Counted from the first letter of the stretch, positions 42,124 to 51,392 are shown. The stretch is DNA of 64,000 nucleotides from Telluria aromaticivorans (GCF_013003915.1 NZ_JABAIV010000011.1:22889-86888); one strand, 5' to 3'. Notes: generated by a model not told the origin, from the letters alone. Numbers and translations: made by a program.

Positions 42124-43728
42124 TTACTTCACCAGTGGCGGGGTTTCGAAGGTGTGGAACGGCGCCGGGCTCGGCACGGTCCACTCCAGGCCCTCAGCGC
42201 CTTCCCACGGCTTGGCCGAGGCTTTCGCGCCGCCACGGATGGTCGGCAGCACCACCGCGAACAGGAAGTAGACCTGCGACAGGCCGAAGCCGAAGGCGCC
42301 GATCGAGACGATCATGTTGAAGTCGGTGAACTGGGTCGCGTAATCCGCATAACGGCGCGGCATGCCGGCCAGGCCGAGGAAGTGCATCGGGAAGAAGGTC
42401 ACGTTGAAGGTGATCAGCGAGAGCCAGAAGTGCATCTTGCCGCGGCCTTCCGGATACATGTGGCCGGTCCATTTCGGCGCCCAGTAGTAGAAGCCGGCGA
42501 ACAGCGCGAACAGCGAACCGGCCACCAGCACGTAGTGGAAGTGCGCCACCACGTAATAGGTGTCGTGCACCACGATGTCGATCGGGGTCACCGCCAGGAT
42601 CAGGCCGGTGAAGCCGCCCATCGTGAACACGAAGATGAAGCCCACTGCGAACAGCATCGGGGTCTCGAAGGTCATCGAACCCTTCCACATGGTGGCGACC
42701 CAGTTGAACACCTTCACGCCGGTCGGCACGGAGATGAGCATGGTGGCGTACATGAAGAACAGCTGCGAGGTCACCGGCATGCCGGTGGTGAACATGTGGT
42801 GGGCCCAGACGATGAAGGACAGGATCGCGATCGAGGCGGTTGCATACACCATCGAGGCGTAGCCGAACAGCGGCTTGCGGGCGAAGGCCGGGATGATCTG
42901 CGAGACGATGCCGAAGGCCGGCAGGATCATGATGTAGACCTCCGGGTGGCCGAAGAACCAGAAGATGTGCTGGTACATCACCGGGTCGCCGCCGCCGGCC
43001 GCGTTGAAGAACGAGGTGCCGAAGTGGCGGTCGGTCAGGGTCATGGTGATGGCGCCAGCCAGCACCGGCATCACGGCGATCAGCAGGAAGGCGGTGATCA
43101 GCCAGGTCCAGCAGAACATCGGCATCTTCATCAGGGTCATGCCGGGCGCGCGCATGTTCAGGATGGTGACGATGATGTTAATCGAGCCCATGATCGACGA
43201 TGCGCCCATGATGTGCATCGCGAAAATCGCCATGTCCATGCCGGGGCCCATCTGGGTCGACAGCGGCGCGTACAGCGTCCAGCCGGCGGCGGTGGCGCCG
43301 CCCGGCGAGAAGAACGAGCCGGCCAGCAGGATCGCCGCCGGCGGCAGTAGCCAGAACGAGAAGTTGTTCATGCGCGCGAAGGCCATGTCGGATGCGCCGA
43401 CCTGCAGCGGGATCATCCAGTTGGCGAAGCCGACGAAGGCCGGCATGATCGCGCCGAACACCATCACCAGGCCGTGCATGGTGGTGAGCTGGTTGAAGAA
43501 CTCGGGGCGGAAGAACTGCAGGCCCGGCTGGTACAGCTCGGTGCGGATCATCAGCGCCAGCACGCCGCCCGAGAGCAGCATGATGAACGAGAACCACAGG
43601 TACAGGGTACCGATGTCCTTGTGGTTGGTGGCGAACAGCCAGCGGCGGTAGCCGTGCGGATGGTCGTGCGCCGAGTGGTCGTGGCCGTGGTGATCGTCGT
43701 GTGCGTGATCGATTGTGGTGGTAGTCAT
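42124..43728 (-). CDS. ctaD: Cytochrome c oxidase subunit I
   Basis: A 534-residue heme-copper oxidase subunit I with twelve spans. Heme ligands and the CuB His-Tyr site are visible: TTMHGLVMVFGAIMP, FWFFGHPEVYIMILPAFGI, WAHHMFTTGM and DTYYVVAHFHYVLVAGS. The N-terminus is His-rich (DHAHDDHHGHDHSAHDH), which may bind metal. Follows ctaC by 30 bases. Confidence 0.97.
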   Translation of the reverse strand: MTTTTIDHAHDDHHGHDHSAHDHPHGYRRWLFATNHKDIGTLYLWFSFIMLLSGGVLALMIRTELYQPGLQFFRPEFFNQLTTMHGLVMVFGAIMPAFVGFANWMIPLQVGASDMAFARMNNFSFWLLPPAAILLAGSFFSPGGATAAGWTLYAPLSTQMGPGMDMAIFAMHIMGASSIMGSINIIVTILNMRAPGMTLMKMPMFCWTWLITAFLLIAVMPVLAGAITMTLTDRHFGTSFFNAAGGGDPVMYQHIFWFFGHPEVYIMILPAFGIVSQIIPAFARKPLFGYASMVYATASIAILSFIVWAHHMFTTGMPVTSQLFFMYATMLISVPTGVKVFNWVATMWKGSMTFETPMLFAVGFIFVFTMGGFTGLILAVTPIDIVVHDTYYVVAHFHYVLVAGSLFALFAGFYYWAPKWTGHMYPEGRGKMHFWLSLITFNVTFFPMHFLGLAGMPRRYADYATQFTDFNMIVSIGAFGFGLSQVYFLFAVVLPTIRGGAKASAKPWEGAEGLEWTVPSPAPFHTFETPPLVK

Positions 43729-43758
43729 GTCGATATCCCTGGAGCTAACTGGTCAAGC

Positions 43759-44946
43759 TTACTTGCTGCGCGCAGCCAGCACTTCGGCCGGTTGCACGAT
43801 GTTTTCCGCAGCCTTGTTCGACCAGGTGTTGCGGGTATAGGTGATCACGGCGGCGATCTCGGTGTCCGACAGCTGCTTCCAGCCCGGCATCGCCGAGGCG
43901 TAGCGCGGGGTGTCCTGGCCATTGAGCAGGACGTCGATCTGCGGATGCTTCGGACCGTTGACGAGTTCCGAGCCGTCCAGCGGCGCGAAGGCGTTCGGTA
44001 CGCCCTTGCCGTTGGCCTGGTGGCAGGCCACGCAATTGGCAGTGTAGACCTGCTCGCCCTTGGTTTTCAGTTCGTCGATGGTCCAGACCTTGGTCGGATC
44101 GTCGGCCAGTGCCGCCATTTCCTTCTTCTTGGTACCGACCCAGGCGGCGTAGTCTTCGTCCGAGACGACGCGCACGACGATCGGCATGAAGGCGTGGTCC
44201 TTGCCGCACAGTTCGACGCAGTTGCCGCGGTAGGTGCCGATGGTGTCGGCCTTGAACCAGCCGTCGCGCACGAAGCCCGGGATCGCATCCTGCTTGATGC
44301 CGAAGGCCGGGATAGTCCAGGCGTGGATCACGTCGTTGGCGGTGAAGACCATGCGGATCTTCTTGCCGACCGGGACCACCATCTCGTTGTCGACTTCCAT
44401 CAGGTAGTTTTCGCCGCGCGCTTCGGTCGACGGTTCGCCCGGCAGGCCGATCTGGGCACGCGGGGTGGACAGGTTCGACAGGAAGGAAATGCCCTCGCCC
44501 TCACCTTTCAGGTAGTCGTAGCCCCATTTCCACTGCATGCCGGTGGCCTTGATGGTGATGTCGGCGTTCGAGGTGTCTTTCAGGGCGACCACGGTCTTGG
44601 TGGCCGGCAGCGCCATGCCGATGACGATCAGGAACGGGACGATGGTCCAGGCGATCTCGACGGCGGTGGATTCGTGGAAGGTGGCAGGCTTGTGGCCGAG
44701 CGACTTGCGGTGCTTGAACACCGAATAGAACATGACACCGAACACGGCGACGAAGATGACCATGCAGACGATCATCATCCAGTTGTGCAGGTCGTAGATG
44801 TCGGCGCCGACGGCGGTCACCGGGGTCTGCATGTTCAACTGGTGTTCCACCGGCCTTCCGGTAATTTCCGGAGCCGCCCATGCTGGGATGCCGGCCGTTG
44901 CTGCGAGCCCGAACATCCAGGCCCCAAGTCGCGTTGCGTATGTCAT
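43759..44946 (-). CDS. ctaC: Cytochrome c oxidase subunit II with fused cytochrome c
   Basis: A 395-residue subunit II. Signal peptide (GAWMFGLAATAGIPAWA), two spans, the CuA domain with CVELCGKDHAFMPIVV, and a C-terminal cytochrome c domain with the heme-binding CVACH and the axial Met in YASAMPGW. The fused heme makes this a caa3-like subunit. ATG at 44946 has a GGGGA site; the frame stays open to 45024. First structural gene of the oxidase operon. Confidence 0.95.
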   Translation of the reverse strand: MTYATRLGAWMFGLAATAGIPAWAAPEITGRPVEHQLNMQTPVTAVGADIYDLHNWMMIVCMVIFVAVFGVMFYSVFKHRKSLGHKPATFHESTAVEIAWTIVPFLIVIGMALPATKTVVALKDTSNADITIKATGMQWKWGYDYLKGEGEGISFLSNLSTPRAQIGLPGEPSTEARGENYLMEVDNEMVVPVGKKIRMVFTANDVIHAWTIPAFGIKQDAIPGFVRDGWFKADTIGTYRGNCVELCGKDHAFMPIVVRVVSDEDYAAWVGTKKKEMAALADDPTKVWTIDELKTKGEQVYTANCVACHQANGKGVPNAFAPLDGSELVNGPKHPQIDVLLNGQDTPRYASAMPGWKQLSDTEIAAVITYTRNTWSNKAAENIVQPAEVLAARSK

Positions 44947-45230
44947 GTTGTCCCCAACCACCCAAAATAAAATATTTTTAACGGTCGACAATTCCATGAA
45001 CGAACTGCCGCCGCTCCGAATCAATACCGCAGAACGGTCACCCGGCCGTCCGCGAGATTGCGCTGCGGAACGGTGGGAAAACCATACGCCGGCCCGGGTG
45101 ACACCGTCGTCACCAGAGGCCGGCGGCTCTGCGGATGCTGCAATTCATTTCTCGTAGTTCATTCTACTTATCGTCCATTCTGCTGCTTTTTTCAGCGCTT
45201 TTCGCGTCTGGACGATAAAAATAGCCACTG

Positions 45231-45260
45231 ATTATAATCAAATCAGTAATTTTTATTCAA
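45231..45260 (-). promoter_or_regulatory. Candidate sigma-70 promoter of the oxidase operon
   Basis: On the minus strand TTGAAT (45260-45255), an 18-base spacer, TATAAT (45236-45231). The -10 lies in a perfect palindrome TGATTATAATCA (45229-45240), flanked by ACTGATT / AATCAGT. It would give a leader of about 280 bases before ctaC. The rest of the 343-base gap shows no gene. Confidence 0.5.
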
Positions 45261-45289
45261 GGAAAATCGGGCAGTGTTGTTGCCGCCGG

Positions 45290-46219
45290 TTATTGAGGCT
45301 TGCGCGGCTGGAAACGCACGATCGCTTCCCCGGCCGCGGTGGTCTTCGGTGCCGGGCGGAAAGCATGACCAAAGATGACTTCGAAACTCAGGCCGAGCTT
45401 GCCATCCGGACGGCGTCCCTCTTCCAGTGCGTCGAGCATCCGCTGCCAGGCCGCACGCCCGATGAGGCCGCGGCGCCGCGTGTCCAGCGGATTGCCGCCC
45501 AGCGCCCGCACGTCGGCCAGCAGTGCTCCTGCCGTGTCGTAGGTGACCGTAATGCGTTCGACATCCATCACCGGCGTGGAAAACCCGGCTTCCACCAGCT
45601 GGTCGCCGAAATCGTGCATGTCCACGAAAGGCAGCGTGTGCGGGGTCTCGTCCATGGCGGCGAAGGCAGGTCGCAGTTCGGCAAAGGTGTCCGGACCGAA
45701 ACTCGAGAACATCAGCAGGCCATCCACGCGCAGGACGCGGCGCCATTCGGCGAAGACGCGGTCCGGCTGGGGATGCCAGTGCAGCGCGAGGTTCGACCAC
45801 AGCAGGTCGATCGAGTTCGCGCCGAATGGCAGGGTGGCGAAGTCGCCGCACAAGAGATCCACGCCGGCCTTGGCCGGCAGCAAACGGCTGAGCATCTGGT
45901 TCAGCGAACGCATGCCGGCTGCCGCGCTTGATCCAGTTCTGGCCGCGGCGGCCATCGCGGGCGCCGCATCGATCCCGAGAATCTGGGCTGCCGGATAGGT
46001 CTTTTGCAGCAGCGCCAGGTCGGCGCCGGCGCCGCAGCCGGCATCGAGCACCTGTTTCGGGACGATTTTGACCAGTTGCAGGCGCTCCTGCATGCGCGCG
46101 GCGATCTCGCGGCGCAGGAAGTCGGAGGGCTGGATGCGTCCCGGCTGGGCGAACAGCTTGCGTACGCGCTCGCCGTCGATCGGGGCGCTCATTCTGGAAG
46201 GGGGTTGCGGTGAAGCCAT
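45290..46219 (-). CDS. bioC: BioC-like SAM methyltransferase
   Basis: A 309-residue class I methyltransferase that resembles BioC, which methylates malonyl-ACP to start pimelate synthesis for biotin. SAM motif I is VLDAGCGAGADLALL, followed by ILGIDAAPAM, DLLCGDFATLPF and LLWSNLALHWHPQPD, which is close to the BioC NLALQW pattern. No other biotin gene is in the window. Start: ATG 46219 or 46192. Divergent from the comF-like gene with about 40 bases between. Confidence 0.82.
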   Translation of the reverse strand: MASPQPPSRMSAPIDGERVRKLFAQPGRIQPSDFLRREIAARMQERLQLVKIVPKQVLDAGCGAGADLALLQKTYPAAQILGIDAAPAMAAAARTGSSAAAGMRSLNQMLSRLLPAKAGVDLLCGDFATLPFGANSIDLLWSNLALHWHPQPDRVFAEWRRVLRVDGLLMFSSFGPDTFAELRPAFAAMDETPHTLPFVDMHDFGDQLVEAGFSTPVMDVERITVTYDTAGALLADVRALGGNPLDTRRRGLIGRAAWQRMLDALEEGRRPDGKLGLSFEVIFGHAFRPAPKTTAAGEAIVRFQPRKPQ

Positions 46220-46259
46220 GGTAGACGTGCGTACAAATGAGATAATGGCGGGAGTGTAC

Positions 46260-47063
46260 ATGGTTGTACGAGTCACAGCCGAGCTTCAGCCGATGCCCCT
46301 GCCCAGCGATCTGACCAGCTACCTGACCACCCGCCTGCCGCACTGGCCGCGCGCCTTGCACGCCGCGCTGCTGCGCACGCTCTTGCCGTCCAGCTGCGTG
46401 CTGTGCGGCATGGCTGGCGACGACGCGGTCTGCCCGGCCTGCGCGCTGGCGCATGTGACGGATCGCGCCGCGCGCTGTGCCTGCTGCGCCAATCCGGTCG
46501 GCGCGCAGGATGGCGGACGGCGCTGCGGCGCCTGCCTGGCCGACGCGCCGGCGTACGACGCCACAGTCACCGCCTGCGACTACAGCGCGCCGGCCGACCG
46601 GCTGGTGCTGCAACTGAAATTCAGCGCCCGGCTGGCGCTGGCGCCGTGGATGGCGCAGCAGCTGCGCGATGCCGCCCTCGCCCGGCATGGACTGGCCCTG
46701 CCCGACCTGCTGTGCCCGGTGCCGCTCGGGCCGCGCCGCCTGGTCGAGCGCGGCTACAACCAGGCGCTCGAGGTGGCGCGGCCGCTGGCCGGTGCGCTCG
46801 GCATTGCGCTGGCGCCGCGGCTGGTGGAACGGCTGGTCGACACACCTGCCCAGTCCGGCATGGCGCCTGGCGAGCGGCGCCGCAACGTGCGCGGCGCTTT
46901 TACCATCGGCGATGGACAGGCCGGCCTGCATGGACGCCATGTCGGCGTGGTCGACGACGTCATGACGAGCGGCCATACGCTCGATGAACTGGCCGGTGTG
47001 CTGAAAGCCGCCGGCGCGGCGCGCGTGACCAATTTCGTGTTCGCCCGCACACCGCCGCACTGA
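46260..47063 (+). CDS. ComF-family phosphoribosyltransferase-like protein
   Basis: A 267-residue ComF/GntX-type protein used in DNA uptake. N-terminal zinc fingers (SSCVLCG, CPAC, CACC, CGAC) and a C-terminal phosphoribosyltransferase fold with VPLGPRRLVERGYNQA and the PRPP loop VGVVDDVMTSGHTLDE. Alternative start at 46293. With bioC divergent and trmL 23 bases downstream; together with pilT/pilU in the window it hints at competence, but that is not proven. Confidence 0.87.
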   Translation: MVVRVTAELQPMPLPSDLTSYLTTRLPHWPRALHAALLRTLLPSSCVLCGMAGDDAVCPACALAHVTDRAARCACCANPVGAQDGGRRCGACLADAPAYDATVTACDYSAPADRLVLQLKFSARLALAPWMAQQLRDAALARHGLALPDLLCPVPLGPRRLVERGYNQALEVARPLAGALGIALAPRLVERLVDTPAQSGMAPGERRRNVRGAFTIGDGQAGLHGRHVGVVDDVMTSGHTLDELAGVLKAAGAARVTNFVFARTPPH

Positions 47064-47086
47064 TATTTGAAAACAAGGAGAACGCG

Positions 47087-47557
47087 TTGTTCCACGTCGT
47101 ACTGGTCGAACCAGAGATTCCGCCGAATACCGGCAATGTCATCCGCCTGTGTGCCAATACCGGCGTGCAGCTGCACCTGATCGAGCCGCTCGGCTTTCCG
47201 CTGGACGACGCCAAGATGCGCCGCGCGGGGCTGGACTACCACGACTACGCGACCATGAAGGTGCACAAGGACTGGGACGCTTTCCTGGCCGCCGTCCAAC
47301 CGGACCCGGCGCGCATGTACGCGCTGACCACGCACGGCTCCTCTCCTTTCGCCGACGCGCAATTCAAGCCGGGCGACGTGTTCGTGTTCGGCCCCGAGTC
47401 GCGCGGCCTGGACCCGGCACTGCGCAACAGCTTCGCCCCGGGCCAGCGCATCCGCCTGCCGATGATGCCGGACAACCGCAGCCTGAACCTCTCGAACACG
47501 GTGGCGGTGGTCGTGTATGAAGCCTGGCGCCAGAACGGCTACGCCGGCGGCGCGTAG
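47087..47557 (+). CDS. trmL: tRNA (cytidine(34)-2'-O)-methyltransferase TrmL
   Basis: A 156-residue SPOUT enzyme that methylates the wobble base of tRNA-Leu. It has the knot motifs PEIPPNTGNVIRLCANTG, FVFGPESRGLDPAL and RLPMMPDNRSLNLSNTVAV. The start is TTG at 47087 after AAGGAGAA. Length equals the family norm. Confidence 0.95.
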   Translation: MFHVVLVEPEIPPNTGNVIRLCANTGVQLHLIEPLGFPLDDAKMRRAGLDYHDYATMKVHKDWDAFLAAVQPDPARMYALTTHGSSPFADAQFKPGDVFVFGPESRGLDPALRNSFAPGQRIRLPMMPDNRSLNLSNTVAVVVYEAWRQNGYAGGA

Positions 47558-47588
47558 CGCTCTCACCTCACTCCAGACCTCGAACATT

Positions 47589-47623
47589 CCCATCAGCAAT
47601 GTTACATTGCTGTGGCTGATGGG
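47589..47623. other. Two mutually exclusive hairpins upstream of a PEP-CTERM gene
   Basis: Outer stem CCCATCAGC (47589-47597) / GCTGATGGG (47615-47623); inner stem CAGCAATG (47594-47601) / CATTGCTG (47605-47612). The stems share bases, so only one can form. No T run follows. It could end trmL transcription or act in the next gene's leader. Confidence 0.5.
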
Positions 47624-47732
47624 CGACACATTCTGGAAATATTTACAAGGTAACGCGACAGTAAGTCCCCGGCAGGAGTACGCTGGATGCATCAGTTTGA
47701 TCGCCGCACCCTGTACTTGTTCGAGGTAATAC

Positions 47733-48320
47733 ATGAAGAAGCTTCTCCCAAGCGCCGTCCTGGCGCTCTGCTGCACCGCGGCCCATGCCGATCCCGTCTC
47801 CTGGGGTTTTTCCTTCAACGGTTTCTACGACAGCGTATCAAGCAGCTTCCTGCCGCAAGAGGTCATCACCGGCTCGTTCCGGGGCGATGACCTGAACGGC
47901 GACGGGCTGCTGGCGAAGGACGAGCTGGTATCGCTGGTGGTCGGCGAACTCGATTACATCGCCTGCGCGGGTTCCAGCAACGCTTACTACCAGTGCGGCG
48001 CGACCAGCTTTTCGTTCTCGCAGGACAGCGGCCTGAACTTCAGCGTGGGCAGCTACGGCAGCGATCCCGAAGGCTGGGTCGGCGGCGGCCGCCTGATCAC
48101 GACCGGCGACCAGCACTATGCCTATGATTTCAATCCAGGCATGACGGTCGAGCGCCACCTGTACTGGACCAGCGACACCCGGCTGTCGATGACCTCGATG
48201 ATGGCGGCGGTGCCTGAGCCGCAGACCTGGGCCATGTTCGGGCTGGGGCTGCTGGGGCTGGCGTGGCGGGTGCGGCGAAACGTAGGGTGGGCGGGTCTTC
48301 CCGCCCGCGCGTTCGAATAA
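47733..48320 (+). CDS. PEP-CTERM protein with EF-hand-like loop; C-terminus extended by a REP
   Basis: A 195-residue exported protein. Signal peptide MKKLLPSAVLALCCTAAHA; mature part with an EF-hand-like loop DLNGDGLLAKDE (residues near 52-63); then the sorting region VPEPQTWAMFGLGLLGLAWRVRRN, i.e. PEP motif, one span and Arg cluster. PEP-CTERM proteins are cut by exosortase and often end in the biofilm matrix. After RRN come VGWAGLPARAFE and stop, all encoded by a REP element starting at 48282. No sigma-54 promoter was found upstream. Confidence 0.88.
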   Translation: MKKLLPSAVLALCCTAAHADPVSWGFSFNGFYDSVSSSFLPQEVITGSFRGDDLNGDGLLAKDELVSLVVGELDYIACAGSSNAYYQCGATSFSFSQDSGLNFSVGSYGSDPEGWVGGGRLITTGDQHYAYDFNPGMTVERHLYWTSDTRLSMTSMMAAVPEPQTWAMFGLGLLGLAWRVRRNVGWAGLPARAFE

Positions 48321-48416
48321 TGCTGCTGCTGCCCGTGCGGCTGCTCACCCTATAACTTTCACCGCGTGGGCGTTCGTAAATCCGGGCATTGCCCGAACTT
48401 ACCCCGCCCACCCTAC
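48282..48416. repeat. REP-like element copy 8 (overlaps a gene end)
   Basis: GTAGGGTGGGCGGGTCTTCCCGCCCGCGCGTTCGAA at 48282, right arm CACCGCGTGGGCG with inner hairpin TCCGGGCA / TGCCCGAA and CCGCCCACCCTAC to 48416. Its left arm is the 3' end of the PEP-CTERM gene. Confidence 0.9.
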
Positions 48417-48452
48417 AAATTCGCCGAAATTAACCCGCGTCGTGTGCGGATC

Positions 48453-50570
48453 TCACTGGCTACGCGTCTGGGACAGGATGAAGGCATACGTATCCGCCGC
48501 CTCCTGGTCCTGCTGCGCGCGAGTCGAGCCCATGCCGTGGCCGGCGTCGAAGTCGACGCGCAGCAGCACCGGCTTGCCGCTCGCCGTGGCGGCCTGCAAA
48601 CGCGCCGCCATCTTGGCCGGATGGAAAGGCGCCACGCGCGGATCGGTCACGCCGGTGGTGAGCAGCACGGCCGGATACTTGCCGCCGTCCTTCACCGCCT
48701 GGTAGCTGTCGATGCTCCTGAGCGCCTTGTAGCCGGCCCGGTCGCGGATCGCGCCCCACTCCGGTTCTTCCGCAAAACTGTTCTGCTCCGCCACATAGCG
48801 CAGCGGGTTGTGCCAGCCCACGCCCGAGACCACGGCCGCGAACAGGTCCGGACGCTCGGCCAGGGCCATGCCGGTCGGGATGCCGCCCGCGGAACGCCCG
48901 CCGATGGCCGTATGCTTCGGTGCGCTATAACCATAGTCATGCAGGTCGCCGACCACGGCGATCAGGTCGCGCCAGGTATTTGGCTTGTTCTCCAGCTGGC
49001 CGGCACGGTGCCAGTCGCGCCCGTACTCGCCGCCGCCACGCACGTTGGCGAAACCGACGATCGCGCCCTGGTCGATCAGTGCCAGCAGCCGGCCCGCGAA
49101 GGCCGGCGTATAGGCCGCCGCGCCATAGCTGCCATAGGCAGAGATGAAGGCCGGGTTGCTGCCATCCTTCTTCAGGCCCTTCTTGTAGACCAGGCTATAC
49201 GGAATCTTCGTGCCGTCCTTTGCCACTGCGAAGCGGCGCTCGGTCGTGTAGGCGCTGACGTCGATCGCCGGCCTGGGCGTGAGGCCGGTGTCCGCCACCT
49301 TGCCACCCGCATCAATGCTCCAGATGCCGCCCGGCGTGAGCCAGCCGGACAAGAGCATCAGCGCGCCGGGTGCGTCCGGATCGGCCACCAGGCTCGCCAC
49401 TGTGCCGTCGAAAGGCAGGGCAATGTCGGCCACCTTGCCGTCGGCGCCGAGGCGCAGCACCCGGCCGATGCCGCCATCCATGGCGCTCAAGTACAGGCCG
49501 TCTTTCGCGCGGGCCAGCTCCTCGATCACGAGCTTCGATTCAGGCACCACCTCGCGTGCGGCCCTCAAGGACGGCGCCGCCGCCCCCGTTTTCAGCACGC
49601 GCCCGCGCGGATGGCCGCGGTGGGCCAGCAGGTACAGGTCGTCGCCATGCAGATCGGCATAGGTCACTTCGTCGGCAAAGCCGGCTACCGGTTTCCAGCG
49701 CGCCTTGCCCTTCAATGCGTCTTGCAGCGGCGCGACCAGGAAGCGCTTCTCGTTACGCACGTCGGCCAGCACCAGCAAGGCGTGGCGCGATTGCGGCGTC
49801 GCGATAATCAGCGGCATCTGGATCCTGTCGTACTTCACCGATTTATCCAGACCGCGCGCCATCAGGATCCTGTCCTTGCCTGGGTCGTCGCCCAGGCGGT
49901 GGAAACGGGCGCGCGAATCGAGGTAGCGTTCCGGCGTATTCACCTTGCCGGTGAGCTGGTTGTAGAAGAAGCCCGAGCTGTCCTCGAGCCAGCTCGGGCT
50001 GGCGCTCTGGGTATTGGCGATGCGTTCGGGAAGGACGGCGCCCTTGGCCACGTCCATGACATGCAGGACCGAATCCTCGCTGCCATCCTTCGACAGGCCG
50101 TAGGCCAGCTTGCTGCCGTCCGGCGACGCGCTCCACCAGTCGAGCGAGTAATGGCTGGTGGCGGTGTCTTGCAGGGTCGGGTCGACCAGCAGGCGGCTTT
50201 TACCATTCTCCTGCACGAACAGCTTGAAGTTATTGGTGCCGGCCGGGCGCTGCTGGTAGAAGGTGCGCGCGCCGGCGCGCTGGATCGCGGCGGCCGAGGT
50301 GATGTCGCCGGACAGCTGCCCGATACGCGCCAGCAGTTCGCCGCGCAGCGGCAAGGCATCCAGCACCGAACGCGCATGGGTGTTCTGGTTGCGCAGGAAA
50401 GGCAGCCAGTCCGGGTCCTTGTCGTTTTCCATCCAGCGGTAGCGGTCGACCACCTTCTCGCCAAAATGGGTGTCGGTGACGGGTTCCACGCGGGCGACCG
50501 GCGGGGCGGCATGCGCGGTGGCGGCCACCGTCAGGATGATGCCGCCGAACAGACGGGCTAAGCCAGGCAT
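48453..50570 (-). CDS. Prolyl oligopeptidase family (S9A) serine peptidase, exported
   Basis: A 705-residue S9 peptidase. Signal peptide (LFGGIILTVAATAHA), N-terminal seven-blade propeller (RVEPVTDTHFGEKVVDRYRW onward) and C-terminal alpha/beta hydrolase with the nucleophile Ser in IGGRSAGGIPTG, preceded by AFISAYGSYG and the catalytic His in DFDAGHGMG. Cleaves short peptides after Pro or related residues; here likely periplasmic. It stands alone, upstream of a divergent RlmI-like gene. Confidence 0.93.
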   Translation of the reverse strand: MPGLARLFGGIILTVAATAHAAPPVARVEPVTDTHFGEKVVDRYRWMENDKDPDWLPFLRNQNTHARSVLDALPLRGELLARIGQLSGDITSAAAIQRAGARTFYQQRPAGTNNFKLFVQENGKSRLLVDPTLQDTATSHYSLDWWSASPDGSKLAYGLSKDGSEDSVLHVMDVAKGAVLPERIANTQSASPSWLEDSSGFFYNQLTGKVNTPERYLDSRARFHRLGDDPGKDRILMARGLDKSVKYDRIQMPLIIATPQSRHALLVLADVRNEKRFLVAPLQDALKGKARWKPVAGFADEVTYADLHGDDLYLLAHRGHPRGRVLKTGAAAPSLRAAREVVPESKLVIEELARAKDGLYLSAMDGGIGRVLRLGADGKVADIALPFDGTVASLVADPDAPGALMLLSGWLTPGGIWSIDAGGKVADTGLTPRPAIDVSAYTTERRFAVAKDGTKIPYSLVYKKGLKKDGSNPAFISAYGSYGAAAYTPAFAGRLLALIDQGAIVGFANVRGGGEYGRDWHRAGQLENKPNTWRDLIAVVGDLHDYGYSAPKHTAIGGRSAGGIPTGMALAERPDLFAAVVSGVGWHNPLRYVAEQNSFAEEPEWGAIRDRAGYKALRSIDSYQAVKDGGKYPAVLLTTGVTDPRVAPFHPAKMAARLQAATASGKPVLLRVDFDAGHGMGSTRAQQDQEAADTYAFILSQTRSQ

Positions 50571-50715
50571 GGGGTCTCTTCAGATTGTGAATCCAGCAAT
50601 ATTGCCACGAATAGGGTGCGCTGGCTGGGGCTTTTGACGGGAATGCCGGCAAGCAGGGCGCCGGGGATGGCGGCAGCTTGCTGTATCATCCCGACCTTGA
50701 AAACGAAAGCCGCGC

Positions 50716-51351
50716 ATGCTCATCATCACCATCAAACAGGGTAAGGAAAAAGGCCTGCTGGCCGGCGACCCCTGGATCTACATCTCCGCCATCGACAAGG
50801 TCGACGGCAAGCCTTCGGAACGCAACAAGCCTGGCGCCACGGCCATCGTGCAGTCGTCCTCGCGCCAGTTCCTGGCCAGGGCCGCCTACAACGCCAAGTC
50901 GCAGATCGCCGCCCGCGTCTGGACCCTGCGCGAGGACGAGCCGGTCGACCACGCGCTGATCAAGCGCCGCGTGCAGGCTGCGGTCGAGCGCCGCGCCGTC
51001 GCGCTGTCCATCGCCGACCCGCAGGCCTTGTTCCAGCTGGTCGATGGCGAAAAGGACGGCCTGCCGGGCCTGCTGGTGCACAGCTATGGCGGCGCCTCGG
51101 GCTACCTGGTCTGCCAGTTCAATGCCGGCGGCGTCGACCAGTGGAAGGTGCCGGTCGTGCAAGCCCTGTTGAAAGCCACCGGCTGCGCCAACGTGTACGA
51201 ACGCTGCGATCCGCTGGTGCGCAAGAGCGAAGGCTTGCCCGTCACGCCGGGCGCGCTGGCCGGCGACGAACCGCCCAACAAGCTGATGGTCCGCGAAGGC
51301 AATCGCCTGGCGCCGATGGATATCCGCACCGGCTTCACCTACCCGCGCTGA
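50716..51351 (+). CDS. RlmI-like protein lacking the methyltransferase domain
   Basis: A 211-residue protein that matches only the first half of RlmI-type 23S rRNA m5C methyltransferases (about 395 residues). The PUA domain is present (GKEKGLLAGDPWIYISAID, then GATAIVQSSSRQFLARAAYN) and the following EEHL-like region (LFQLVDGEKDGLPGLLVHSYGG, NVYERCDPLVRKSEGL). It stops at MDIRTGFTYPR, just where the VDIxxGHKTGxxLDQR entry to the catalytic domain would be. No catalytic domain follows in any frame. It may bind rRNA without methylating, or be a decayed paralogue. Confidence 0.8.
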   Translation: MLIITIKQGKEKGLLAGDPWIYISAIDKVDGKPSERNKPGATAIVQSSSRQFLARAAYNAKSQIAARVWTLREDEPVDHALIKRRVQAAVERRAVALSIADPQALFQLVDGEKDGLPGLLVHSYGGASGYLVCQFNAGGVDQWKVPVVQALLKATGCANVYERCDPLVRKSEGLPVTPGALAGDEPPNKLMVREGNRLAPMDIRTGFTYPR

Positions 51352-51392
51352 CAGCGCCGGTTTACCCGTTATCCAATAGTAAAGGAGCCGAT

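Noticed and set aside
47558..47732. Sigma-54 promoter before the first PEP-CTERM gene
   Set aside because: No TGGCAC-N5-TTGC or one-mismatch version was found in the gap.
48366..50561. 731-codon plus-strand open frame opposite the S9 peptidase
   Set aside because: The minus strand carries a full prolyl oligopeptidase with its catalytic motifs; the plus frame has none.
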